DNA of 64,000 nt from Clostridium sp. OF09-36 (GCF_003481985.1 NZ_QUMD01000006.1:1-64000), one strand, 5' to 3'; shown: positions 43,080 through 51,540, counted from the stretch's first letter. Numbers and translations: made by a program. The notes: generated by a model not told the origin, from the letters alone.

Positions 43080-43577
43080 TTAGTTGGTGTCAGGTGCTTC
43101 CAGGTTGATACGCAGCTTTTTTAAAGAACGGTAAAGCCTGGTTTTTACAGTACTCAGATTTTCATTTACAGCCAGTGCAATATCTTCCAGTTTCATATCT
43201 TCGCAATACCGTAGGACGACGATGGTACGGTTTTGAGGTTCCAGGCTCTCTAGGGCATTTTTTAAATCTGTTTCCTGGTAAACATCTTCCGATGCCTGTT
43301 CTGGAAGCTCTCCAGGCAGATCTTCTTTTTTTCTGCTTCTTAAAAGATCCATGGTGGTATTTACTACAATCCTGCAGATCCAGGAATAAAGTTTGGAGGG
43401 ATCTTTTAAGGAGTTGCACTGGCATATCGCTTTGCAGGCGCTTTCCTGAACAATATCCAGGGCATCATCTTCATTGTAAACATAGCTGTAAGCTAACCGG
43501 TATAGCCGGTCATATTTTTCAATCAGGACCTGTTCGGTCTGTACGGTAATTGAATCCAGCGCGCTAGAATGGATCAT
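43080..43577 (-). CDS. ECF RNA polymerase sigma factor
   Basis: 165 aa from the ATG at 43577 (GAAAGGAAAA upstream). Region 2: YDRLYRLAYSYVYNEDDALD and IVQESACKAI; region 4: LESLEPQNRTIVVLRYCEDM and LSTVKTRLYRSLKKLR. It is followed by its likely anti-sigma factor. SigV/SigW-like in build. This pair resembles chromosomal stress regulators and may be a passenger on the element. Confidence 0.9.
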   Translation of the reverse strand: MIHSSALDSITVQTEQVLIEKYDRLYRLAYSYVYNEDDALDIVQESACKAICQCNSLKDPSKLYSWICRIVVNTTMDLLRSRKKEDLPGELPEQASEDVYQETDLKNALESLEPQNRTIVVLRYCEDMKLEDIALAVNENLSTVKTRLYRSLKKLRINLEAPDTN

Positions 43578-43732
43578 TACATATTTTCCTTTCTTTTTGT
43601 TTTCATATATTAGACGGATAAAGAGAAGAAAAAGTTGCAAGGAAATTATAACTTAATCTATATTTTTCGCGCAATGGCTTCGTATATGTATGGGATATGC
43701 CAGGAATGGTATCCTGCAGTGAGAAATGTTCC

Positions 43733-43761
43733 TTGTTAATTAGCCCGGGCAATGTTATAAT
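43733..43761 (+). promoter_or_regulatory. Promoter of the E1/E2/JAB-holA operon
   Basis: TTGTTA (43733-43738) and TATAAT (43756-43761), 17 bp apart. GGGCAATGTTATA is shared with the promoter at 34163. Confidence 0.75.
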
Positions 43762-43851
43762 CAAAACAAGATTATTTCTTTCGATGATAGTGGCCTCTGG
43801 CCATGGATGAGATCTTTCATGGATCATTGAAAAGGGGTAGTCTATTTTTTT

Positions 43852-43884
43852 AGTCAATGCATGAGTGTGCATTGGCTTTTTTTA
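43852..43884 (+). terminator. Leader terminator of the E1/E2/JAB-holA operon
   Basis: AGTCAATGCA (43852-43861) pairs with TGCATTGGCT (43868-43877), one G-T pair, followed by seven T. It lies about 90 nt after the -10 and 33 nt before the first ATG, the same geometry as at 34279. ATTGAAAAGGGG lies upstream of the hairpin at 43825-43836. Confidence 0.75.
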
Positions 43885-43916
43885 TTTTATAGACGAACCA
43901 GGAAAGGAGAGAAACT

Positions 43917-44177
43917 ATGTCCGAGGTTACACGGATGTATGAACTGCTCTATGAAGAGCGATGGGATGAAAAAAAGCAAAAGGAACGACGGAATGAAGCG
44001 GCATTTTTTTCACCGGAGAGTCCGATCACCAGAGAAATTCCAATCGAAGAATTGTTTGATGTTCTTGATGCCGGAGTATGGGCATATCAGACGCGGTACA
44101 ATTCGGAGGCACTGGTGCATAGCTTTTTTGAACAGATCAAGCGCTGTTCTGTAGTGAAACGACGGAGAATGCTGTAA
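43917..44177 (+). CDS. Small first gene of the ubiquitin-like operon
   Basis: 86 aa, charged N-terminus (YEERWDEKKQKERRNE), then IPIEELFDVLDAGVWAYQTR and a basic end. No family recognised. GGAAAGGAGAG precedes the ATG. It is the first gene after the leader terminator and lies 13 bp before the E2-like gene. It is not obviously a ubiquitin-like protein (no diglycine end). Confidence 0.6.
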   Translation: MSEVTRMYELLYEERWDEKKQKERRNEAAFFSPESPITREIPIEELFDVLDAGVWAYQTRYNSEALVHSFFEQIKRCSVVKRRRML

Positions 44178-44190
44178 GAGGAGGGAGAAA

Positions 44191-44892
44191 GTGAGCAATA
44201 TTGTAAAATGGGCAGCAGTCAGTGATGAGGAAACTTTCGCAAAAGTTCGAGTGGAATTTTCCTTCGGTGACGGAAGTGCTGTTCAAAAAACAGTTACGAT
44301 GGCCGATTTCATCAGAGCCATGAGCACGATTGAAGCAGAGCAGGAGAGATGCCTTGAAATTGGACAGATACCAAATGGATTTTATGACGGGGTACTGATC
44401 CAGAATAAGGAACAGAGTTTTGATGTGATCATCACGGTTTCGGCACATCTGGGGGTTATTTATCTGTTTGGAGTGCCAAAGCAGGTTGTGTTTCCGGATC
44501 TGGCATTTCTGTTTAAGGTAAGAGAGGGGATGGTATCCGCCTCTTTTTGTTTTGCCTTAAAGCGGGATGAATCCGGGATGATCGGGCCGGCCAGCAGGTT
44601 ATGTTATTACCCATTTGGAAATGTATATGATAATGGGAAAATATGTTGGGGAAATACGGTATTTCCGAAAATGACTTCGATCAAAGATGCGGAGAAGCTG
44701 ATCCAGGCATTTTTTGATGCAGAAACCAATAATGATCTGTACCAGAACCGGATCGCGGAGCATCCGGAATTTAAAGAACAGTCCGGTCTTTTGGAAACAC
44801 TTAAGGAAATGGAAGTGTTCCCGCAGAAATGGCTGAAGGAAAATGGAAATCAATTAAGCAATTTATGTGTTGCGATAAGAGGAGGAAAATAG
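44191..44892 (+). CDS. E2-like protein (PRTRC system protein B type)
   Basis: 233 aa, GTG start with GAGGAGGGAG upstream. The C-terminal half has the pattern RLCYYPFGNVYDNGKICWGN, matching the conserved core of PRTRC protein B/prokaryotic E2 family, with Cys152 in the place of the E2 catalytic cysteine. Its neighbours are a JAB/JAMM protein and a ThiF-type E1-like protein, the other members of such cassettes. E2-like proteins carry an activated ubiquitin-like protein from E1 to target. Family identity is from memory of the motif and gene context. Confidence 0.65.
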   Translation: MSNIVKWAAVSDEETFAKVRVEFSFGDGSAVQKTVTMADFIRAMSTIEAEQERCLEIGQIPNGFYDGVLIQNKEQSFDVIITVSAHLGVIYLFGVPKQVVFPDLAFLFKVREGMVSASFCFALKRDESGMIGPASRLCYYPFGNVYDNGKICWGNTVFPKMTSIKDAEKLIQAFFDAETNNDLYQNRIAEHPEFKEQSGLLETLKEMEVFPQKWLKENGNQLSNLCVAIRGGK

Positions 44893-44895
44893 GTT

Positions 44896-46686
44896 ATGCA
44901 GATGAGTTTTTTTGATTTTGAGGAATTTAATGAGCTGAAGGCTGAGGCAAAGAAGAAAGAGGCACCGAGAAAGAAGAAGGAAGAAAAGCAGAAGAAAAAA
45001 TCTGCGCCGAAAACGGTTTACAAGCTGCCCCTTACGTTAAAGAGTATTGCTGGTGATCTGGTGATGACGGAGGGAACGGGAACAGAGGAAGAAGTGAAGC
45101 AGTTTCTGGCAGAGCAGGGCCCATTCTTTGCAATCTGTGATGTTTCAAAGAAAGAGGATGCATATTTGTGCCGCCCAAAGAACCATGAAGGAGTGGAAAA
45201 AGGAACCATCACGGTTGACGGAATGCAGGTGTTCTTTGGGGCAGAAGCAGTGGATGTTACGGCATTAACAGGTGAGGTGGATCTTACAAATCTGTTTGAG
45301 TATGTGTTAAAGAGCAAGGAGCTTAGCGGATTAAAGCTTACTTTGTTTAAAAACGAAAACAATGTTGTGCTCCTTCCGGCAGAATCTTCTGCAATCACCG
45401 TACCATTTGAAGATACAGAAGAGATCAGGGTGCTGAAGGCAGGAGAAGAGCTTACCATTGGAATCAGCGAAGAAGCAGAGACACTTGAAGAACAGCTCAA
45501 GGAACTTGAGGGTTATGGATCCTTATATGATCTGTACCCGTGTGGCGAAAAATACTATCTTGGCCCGAAGTATGCTGGTGTATCCAGTGCCAGTACGGTT
45601 AAAGTGACCAAGTATGCCATTGACGGAGTTAAGTTATCCCTGATGTTTACCTCATATGACTTATCTTCAGAGGATTTTGGCGGTAAAAAGTCCGTCACGG
45701 AAGAGGATCTGCTGAATTTTCTGGATGCAAAAGGACATCTGGAATACCGGCTGGCAGGTGCAGTATTTACCTGGCTCGGAAAAGATAAGAACATTCTGTA
45801 TGTGGGAACAAAGGGCAGCAAAAAAGGTGCGGATGATAAGGAAACATTGGATAAAATGCAGCTTTCTATCGGAAGACAGCGGGTGATGCATCAGGGAGAA
45901 ATCTATGATATTCTGAACCATCCATGCTTTTACTGCGGAAGCTCATTGGAAAGTGACCAGAAACTCTTTATTTGGAAACTTGAAAAAGTGGATATTTCTT
46001 ATTGGTTAGCTATATCACGGTTTTTTTGCGAAAACTGTGACAGCGAAGTAGCTGTGCATCTTTTTTATGACCCCAAAAGAAAGAGCTTTAAGTGGTTTGT
46101 GCCCTTTCAGCAGGTATATCATGCATCCGTTGAAGCAGAACGGGAGCCTTATTTAGAGTGTTATGAAGTTTCAGGATTGGTAAAGGTTGGAGAATTTCAT
46201 TCCCATGGCAGGATCCCGGCCTTTTTCTCTGCCACAGATGATGAGGATGAAACATTTCCTGGACTTTACGGCGTGGTATCCTGCGGCGATGACAGGAAAG
46301 TTTATCGTGCCGTACTAGGGGCAGATAAACAGATTTTTCTCACAGAAGAACAGATGAAAACCGTTGTGTATGATTCCGATGAGGATCGGCTGTCCTGGGT
46401 TTTGGGCTGGTTTCATCAGGTCTACAACAAGAGCATCGGAAATGGAAGCCACTATATTGTGCTGGTGGGGCAGGAAAAGACAAAGGCCATTTATGTTCCA
46501 TCGTATGAAATGGCACGATTTTTTGAAGGTATTTTCCATGTATATTCCATTGACCGCGGCCTGCGAAAAGATTACTGTCCGCAGGATCATCATTTTCTGA
46601 TCTCAGCAGAGGAGCTTACCTGGAGAAAAGGAGATCCTTTGCTGTGTGGATGTGGTTATGCTGATCAGTTGGTCGCATTATTATAA
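44896..46686 (+). CDS. JAB/JAMM metalloprotease-like protein with N-terminal beta-rich region
   Basis: 596 aa. A lysine-rich linker (residues 15-38) leads to beta-rich segments (40-300) that may include ubiquitin-like folds (KLPLTLKSIAGDLVM, then a helix TEEEVKQFLAEQ). A zinc ribbon follows (CFYC near 344 and CENC near 378). The JAMM motif reads EFHSHGRIPAFFSATD: His435, His437, Ser445, Asp448. JAMM proteases remove ubiquitin-like proteins from targets or trim their precursors. AGAGGAGG precedes the ATG. Gene order E2-JAB-E1 matches PRTRC-type cassettes (protein A). A fused ubiquitin-like domain is a guess. Confidence 0.75.
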   Translation: MQMSFFDFEEFNELKAEAKKKEAPRKKKEEKQKKKSAPKTVYKLPLTLKSIAGDLVMTEGTGTEEEVKQFLAEQGPFFAICDVSKKEDAYLCRPKNHEGVEKGTITVDGMQVFFGAEAVDVTALTGEVDLTNLFEYVLKSKELSGLKLTLFKNENNVVLLPAESSAITVPFEDTEEIRVLKAGEELTIGISEEAETLEEQLKELEGYGSLYDLYPCGEKYYLGPKYAGVSSASTVKVTKYAIDGVKLSLMFTSYDLSSEDFGGKKSVTEEDLLNFLDAKGHLEYRLAGAVFTWLGKDKNILYVGTKGSKKGADDKETLDKMQLSIGRQRVMHQGEIYDILNHPCFYCGSSLESDQKLFIWKLEKVDISYWLAISRFFCENCDSEVAVHLFYDPKRKSFKWFVPFQQVYHASVEAEREPYLECYEVSGLVKVGEFHSHGRIPAFFSATDDEDETFPGLYGVVSCGDDRKVYRAVLGADKQIFLTEEQMKTVVYDSDEDRLSWVLGWFHQVYNKSIGNGSHYIVLVGQEKTKAIYVPSYEMARFFEGIFHVYSIDRGLRKDYCPQDHHFLISAEELTWRKGDPLLCGCGYADQLVALL

Positions 46687-46702
46687 TCGGAGAGGTATGT
46701 TT

Positions 46703-47161
46703 ATGATAGAAAAATTGGAGGAGTATGGCCGGTTTCTGTTTGGCTGGGCATTCCGGGCGATGCAGAGCGAAATGACAATGCAGGAATCCCTGAATGCAAA
46801 GTCAGAGAGAGCCTATCTTACAGGAACAGAAATCGCACTGTTAGAGGATAGCAGTCTTTTTATCATTGGGATTGGTATTCTGGTGCTTATGGAAGCATTT
46901 TTTGTTGTGGTAGTTATATCCTTATTGCTGCATGGTGTGATGGAGCTGATTATACGGTGCCTGGTCGAGGGGTATAGCTTTCTTACAAGGGAAAAGAGAT
47001 CCCGGCAGCGTGCAGCGGCCAGGAGGATCCAGAAGCGCCAGGAAGCGCTTCTTTTACAATACGTTCTGGAGTCTGAAGAAAGGACAAAAGAGATGCCGGA
47101 TGTGTTAAAACTGCCAGAATTTATGGTAAACAGGGAAAGGAGAAACAAACATGCGTATTAA
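46703..47161 (+). CDS. Membrane protein of the ubiquitin-like operon
   Basis: 152 aa from the ATG at 46703 (CGGAGAGG upstream; the ATG at 46697 is too close). One long hydrophobic stretch (LFIIGIGILVLMEAFFVVVVISLLL, residues 50-76) is followed by a basic, probably cytoplasmic helix (RSRQRAAARRIQKRQEA). Unrecognised. It overlaps the double-ThiF gene by 11 bp, so it is an integral part of the operon and could anchor the system at the membrane. Confidence 0.6.
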   Translation: MIEKLEEYGRFLFGWAFRAMQSEMTMQESLNAKSERAYLTGTEIALLEDSSLFIIGIGILVLMEAFFVVVVISLLLHGVMELIIRCLVEGYSFLTREKRSRQRAAARRIQKRQEALLLQYVLESEERTKEMPDVLKLPEFMVNRERRNKHAY

Positions 47162-48572
47162 TCTGCATGTAATTGTGATAGGAGCTGGCTTGACCGGCTC
47201 CTTCTTTTTAAAGGAAATGATTGCGTATCTTCATATGAAACAGGAAAATTTGATCCGGACGGATATTACGGTTTTCGATCCTGGTTCAATCAGTAAAGAG
47301 GACCTTGGCGCGGTATATATCCGGGAAGATCTTGGTCAGAACAGGGCACTTTTATTATCAGAACTTTTGAAAGAACAGTATGACTATGAGGTGACAGCTG
47401 TTCCGGGAGATTTTTCTATAGACAGTCAGGTACTACAGATTTCCAAACGGGATTATGTTTTTATGATTGATTGCAGCGATGGGAGTATTCCTGGAGACTA
47501 CCGAACGGAATGGAAAAAACTGTCCGCGAAAAGAAAACTGTATCTGAAATTTGGAGATGCAAAGCTGTATGTGGATGACGGAAGTGGAGAGGAACCATTT
47601 TTTTTAAACACGGAAGAGAAAAGCAAAGATTTTGTCTGGAAGCATTTGGAAAGAATGTTTTTGGTGAACCTTGCCATGTCAAAGATTGTGGCTGTCTATG
47701 AAGAAGGACAGGTTGAATGCGGGACATTTTGTGTGAATGAAAAAATGGCCCAAATAGGACCACAGCTTCATAACGACCAGAAGCTGGATCTTTCTCTGGG
47801 CCGGAAATCAACCGAAGTTTATCATTATCAACTGGTTGTGGTAGGCACTGGTGGGACCGGTTCTTATTATCTGAAGGAATTAGGGGCGATCCTTTCATCC
47901 TTAACGAAGGAGGAACGCAACTCCTATGCATTGTCCATAATCGATGGAGACCGGGTGGAGCAGAAGAACCTTGACCGGCAGAATTTCCTGAAAGATGATG
48001 TTGGCCAGCATAAGGCAATGGTACTGGCACAAGCTCTTAGAGACCATTATGGGATCGAAGTAAGAGCATATCCAATGTACATTGACTCCGCAGAGCAGTT
48101 AAAAGTGGTCTTTAAACAGATGTCAGGAGCGTATTATAGACGCACGGTCCCGATACTGATTGGGTCAGTTGATAATCACCGGGCCAGACAGGAAATGGAA
48201 AAATGGTTCCGTCAGACGCCTACTGGTATCTGGATCGATACGGCAAATGAATTTCACACTGGCGAGGTTGTAGCTGCAGTCAAAAAGAATGGAAAGATGT
48301 TGTCACCTTCCAGGCCGTACTATTTTCCGGAAATCATGCGAAGCCGGGAAAAGCGGGCAAGTGAATTAAGCTGTGGGGTGATCAACCAGTCTTCACCGCA
48401 GCATCGGTTTACCAATATGGCTGCGGCAATGCTGGCTTTATCAGCTACTCTCGGAATTTTAAGAAACGGGTTCCTTCCATATAAAATAGTTTATTTTGAT
48501 GTGTTTAAGGGAAATGCTATTCCGGTAAATGCGGGAGCGGAAAGGGGAATATTTTTTGAAGATAGTGAATGA
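47151..48572 (+). CDS. Double ThiF/E1-like adenylating enzyme
   Basis: 473 aa with two Rossmann ThiF domains in tandem. Domain 1 (about 1-190): VIVIGAGLTG and VFDPGSISKEDLG, lacking the N..RQ and lysine residues, probably inactive. Domain 2 (about 225-460): VVVGTGGTGSYY, IIDGDRVEQKNLDRQNF with Asp265 and Arg276, QHKAMV with Lys288, GSVDNHRAR with Asp341, and SELSCG with Cys408. Domain 2 should bind ATP and adenylate the C-terminus of a ubiquitin-like partner. One inactive and one active half in one chain is the design of eukaryotic E1. It sits between a membrane protein and three unknown genes. Confidence 0.8.
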   Translation: MRINLHVIVIGAGLTGSFFLKEMIAYLHMKQENLIRTDITVFDPGSISKEDLGAVYIREDLGQNRALLLSELLKEQYDYEVTAVPGDFSIDSQVLQISKRDYVFMIDCSDGSIPGDYRTEWKKLSAKRKLYLKFGDAKLYVDDGSGEEPFFLNTEEKSKDFVWKHLERMFLVNLAMSKIVAVYEEGQVECGTFCVNEKMAQIGPQLHNDQKLDLSLGRKSTEVYHYQLVVVGTGGTGSYYLKELGAILSSLTKEERNSYALSIIDGDRVEQKNLDRQNFLKDDVGQHKAMVLAQALRDHYGIEVRAYPMYIDSAEQLKVVFKQMSGAYYRRTVPILIGSVDNHRARQEMEKWFRQTPTGIWIDTANEFHTGEVVAAVKKNGKMLSPSRPYYFPEIMRSREKRASELSCGVINQSSPQHRFTNMAAAMLALSATLGILRNGFLPYKIVYFDVFKGNAIPVNAGAERGIFFEDSE

Positions 48573-49257
48573 GGAGCGTTATCAGCAGCTCTTCGATCAT
48601 CCGGAAGAACTGCGTAAGATCATTACCTATGCAAAGCGTCTGATGCAGTATGAAAAATGTTTTGATTATTCTTTTCGGGATAACTGCATGAAGATGGAAC
48701 TTTTACAGGTAGCGGTACAACGCATCCTGCAGGAATATGGGATTGAAGTGGGGGAAGTTTATGATTTATCGATTGAATGGATTGAGTCAGACGATGAAGA
48801 TGACTTCATCAGTGAAAATGAAGAAGTACTCTTTTGTGTAGAAACTCCATATCCTGGGATTATTGGGTTTACCGATGTGGTTTCTGCCTATGAGGATGAT
48901 ACAGAAACTCTGGAACTTTTTCCAGAAGAAGTAAAGGCAGAACTGAAAGAATACCTGGGGGAATGTGGAACTACGGTACTTACTTTGGACGTTGTGGAGC
49001 AGGTAATACGCTGGTATGAAGAATGCAGGGACTGGAGACTTTGTGAAATCGCATTTGAAGCATATGAGTTGTTTTGCCAGTCTTTAAGTGTTTCTTATTC
49101 GTCCGGGACAGATTTTATTCAAATTGGTGAGCATTATTACTGGCTGTACAATCCAGAAGAGAACTCAGACTGGGGAGATATGTTTCCGGTATCTCCGGTA
49201 TGTGACTTATGTGGGATTGTTCTTTATGTGTTAGGAAAGGCAGGAGGAGTATGCTAA
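48556..49257 (+). CDS. Hypothetical acidic protein of the ubiquitin-like operon
   Basis: 233 aa from the TTG at 48556, with GAAAGGGGA upstream; a GTG at 48565 is an alternative. Very acidic and helical, with IEWIESDDEDDFISENEEVL in the middle and several cysteines near the C-terminus (CDLCGIVLYVLGK). It overlaps the E1-like gene by 17 bp and the next gene by 7 bp. No family recognised; its tight packing says it works with its neighbours. Confidence 0.6.
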   Translation: MKIVNEERYQQLFDHPEELRKIITYAKRLMQYEKCFDYSFRDNCMKMELLQVAVQRILQEYGIEVGEVYDLSIEWIESDDEDDFISENEEVLFCVETPYPGIIGFTDVVSAYEDDTETLELFPEEVKAELKEYLGECGTTVLTLDVVEQVIRWYEECRDWRLCEIAFEAYELFCQSLSVSYSSGTDFIQIGEHYYWLYNPEENSDWGDMFPVSPVCDLCGIVLYVLGKAGGVC

Positions 49258-49736
49258 ATCTGAGCGATTATAAGGAACACTTTTGTGAATACATATTGTT
49301 CCGGTACGCATGGGCGAATGAATTTGTGAAAGAACCGTTTCCAGAAAATTTATACGAATATTATGATAGTTTCGCAAAAGCTTACCGGTATCTGATCGAA
49401 AAAATAGGATATCCGGTGCTTTACTGCGGAGTGACAACATCTGCAGAGCAGATCCTGGAACCTATTCTTGCAAAATGCAGAATGAAATATGAACAGTACC
49501 ATAATTTACTGAAGCTTTATGATCAGGATGAGCCGTATCTTATGCTGGTGCTGCAAGATAACCAGCAGACCGATCAAAGAGGCTTAAACGTATTTGGCAA
49601 TGCGTTTAATGGAGGCGGTCTTTACATTTCCTATGGTACATATAAAGATAATGTGCCGGCCTGGAAAACATGTCTGCTTGCTGCGAAATTGGAAATGTGT
49701 TATCGGCTAAAGGAGGAGCGCGCGTGGAAGTATTAA
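49251..49736 (+). CDS. Hypothetical protein of the ubiquitin-like operon
   Basis: 161 aa from the ATG at 49251, overlapping the preceding gene (GGCAGGAGG upstream). Helical N-terminus with many Tyr and Phe, then a beta-like segment (EPYLMLVLQDNQQTDQ, VFGNAFNGGGLYISYG). Unrecognised. The stop overlaps the next start by 13 bp. Confidence 0.6.
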   Translation: MLNLSDYKEHFCEYILFRYAWANEFVKEPFPENLYEYYDSFAKAYRYLIEKIGYPVLYCGVTTSAEQILEPILAKCRMKYEQYHNLLKLYDQDEPYLMLVLQDNQQTDQRGLNVFGNAFNGGGLYISYGTYKDNVPAWKTCLLAAKLEMCYRLKEERAWKY

Positions 49737-50503
49737 AACAGGTGATCCGGCTCATGAAAAGGATAGAAGGTGCTTTCTGTCCGTGGAGTTATCTGGATCA
49801 GATGGACTATTTTCAACAGGGTGGTTGCAACGAAGAAGAGGCATATGCGTATGCAAATTCCAACATGGGCAGATCTGCCAGGTATTATCCACATTATCAG
49901 ATGTGGGTCAGCCATTTAGTAAACCGGCTGATCAAAGCAGGTATTATAACCTGTGAGTATGAGACGGCAGAACTAAGAATGGAGGATGTACCGGTTGAAA
50001 ATCTTTTATGTATTGTCAGTGATGAATGCTCTGAGGGATTGGAAGTGGCAGATGGCCAGAGGAAAAGAACGCTAGATGCCATTATGAAGGCATTAGGGTT
50101 TGAATTATTGGAATTTGCTGAATTGGAGGATTTGGATCATATATTGTCCAGGGATCAGAAGGCGGCATTTTACAGAGCATTTGATGAATTCCGATGCGAT
50201 TTTTATGGAGAAGAGCGAGAGTTTGTCATTGTACTCATAAAAGGAGAAAATGCACCGCTTCTTTCTGAAACGGATATTTTCATGGAACTGGATTATTTTG
50301 TGATTTCATTTGAAGATTTTTTCATTATGATATATCCTTCCGAAACTGGATTTTGCGATGGATACGTGGAAATCACATATGGGATTGGCTTCTTGTCATG
50401 GAATCTTATCCCATTATTACAGATGCTGTATGGAAAGTTAAATGGAAATGTCGAAGAATTTTTTAAACATTCTGTCATGGAACAGGAAGCGCAGCCATTA
50501 TAG
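49724..50503 (+). CDS. Hypothetical protein of the ubiquitin-like operon
   Basis: 259 aa from the GTG at 49724 with AAAGGAGGAG upstream. Alpha-beta composition, acidic, no membrane segment; the C-terminal part reads FVIVLIKGENAPLLSETDIF and ends SWNLIPLLQMLYGKLNGN. No family recognised. It precedes holA by 65 bp with no terminator, so it should be co-transcribed. Confidence 0.55.
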   Translation: MEVLKQVIRLMKRIEGAFCPWSYLDQMDYFQQGGCNEEEAYAYANSNMGRSARYYPHYQMWVSHLVNRLIKAGIITCEYETAELRMEDVPVENLLCIVSDECSEGLEVADGQRKRTLDAIMKALGFELLEFAELEDLDHILSRDQKAAFYRAFDEFRCDFYGEEREFVIVLIKGENAPLLSETDIFMELDYFVISFEDFFIMIYPSETGFCDGYVEITYGIGFLSWNLIPLLQMLYGKLNGNVEEFFKHSVMEQEAQPL

Positions 50504-50568
50504 TGTAACCAATGAGGGCACGGCTTCGCTTCATTGAGTACGAATTACTGAGAAAGTGAGTGGAGAAA

Positions 50569-51489
50569 ATGGTGAAAATTGTATATGGAACGGAACCATA
50601 CCGTATTGACCATGAAGTACGGAAATTAGCAGAAAATACGGCATATTATGTGCAGGTATTTGATGACATGGATGGAGTGAAAGAATTTCTGCAGAGCATT
50701 TCATTCTTTGGTGTACCATGTGCCATTTATAAGGTGGAGGATGTGAAAAAAGAGAGGAAGGAACTCTTGTATCTTATGGAAGAGTGTCCGGAAAGTTCCT
50801 GTTTGATCATTCGGACGGAAAAGCCTGACAACAGCAAGGACTGGAATGCATGGAAAAGTAAGCATGGCATATGTTGTGATAAGCTGAATGGAAAGTCTTA
50901 TCAATGTTGGATCCAAAAAGCTTTTCAGTCCTTAGATTGTCCAATACCGGAGCCGATGCTACGATATTTTATTGACAGGAGCGCTTATGCATACCAGGAA
51001 CGCAGAGACGGGAAAGATGAGACGACAGATCTTTACCAGATAGCTATTTTCATTAAACAGATTGCATTTGCGTCCATGGATACTGGAGTGAACAAAGAGA
51101 CGATTGACCAGGTTGTTCCTGCAGCAGTGGGGAAAAGCTGGGAATTGGCATCAAAGCTTTTACTGGATCCTATGGAAGGTATGAAGCTTGCGGTGGAGTT
51201 GTTCGATCATGGGAATAATAGCCTTAAGCTTTATGGGCTGCTTCTTCGGAATTACCGGGTTGCGAAAAAAGCGTTATTGTTGTCAGATATGAAGGAAAAT
51301 GAAATTTTAAAGCTTTTAGGCCTTACGGAAAAGCAGATGCGGGGAATACGGGCCTATCGGAAATTACCGGAAGAGCGATTGGATACGGTAATGTCGATAT
51401 TGATAGAGGCAATGAACAGAACGAAAATTTCTTTTGGAAACGAGAGAAATCTATTTATCCAGACTATGGCAAAATTGATTACATTATAA
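50569..51489 (+). CDS. holA: DNA polymerase III delta-like clamp-loader subunit
   Basis: 306 aa from the ATG at 50569 (TGGAGAAA upstream). The HolA layout is clear: IVYGTEPYRIDHEVRKL at the start (GxExxL...), CLIIRTEKPDNSKDW in the AAA-like domain, and the C-terminal collar helices LLRNYRVAKKALLL, KLLGLTEKQMRGIRAYRK and MNRTKISFGNERNLFIQTM. Delta opens the sliding clamp. With HolB and DnaX at 25.9-28.4 kb the element encodes all three clamp-loader subunit types. Here the gene is last in the E1/E2/JAB operon and ends at a terminator. Confidence 0.82.
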   Translation: MVKIVYGTEPYRIDHEVRKLAENTAYYVQVFDDMDGVKEFLQSISFFGVPCAIYKVEDVKKERKELLYLMEECPESSCLIIRTEKPDNSKDWNAWKSKHGICCDKLNGKSYQCWIQKAFQSLDCPIPEPMLRYFIDRSAYAYQERRDGKDETTDLYQIAIFIKQIAFASMDTGVNKETIDQVVPAAVGKSWELASKLLLDPMEGMKLAVELFDHGNNSLKLYGLLLRNYRVAKKALLLSDMKENEILKLLGLTEKQMRGIRAYRKLPEERLDTVMSILIEAMNRTKISFGNERNLFIQTMAKLITL

Positions 51490-51499
51490 TAGGAAGAAA

Positions 51500-51538
51500 C
51501 CCAGACAGAGATCAGTGATAATCGTGTCTGGGTTTTTT
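51500..51538 (+). terminator. Terminator of the ubiquitin-like/holA operon
   Basis: CCCAGACA (51500-51507) and TGTCTGGG (51525-51532) with extra pairing inside, followed by six T. The intron fragment begins two bases after the T-tract. Confidence 0.9.
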
Positions 51539-51540
51539 AT

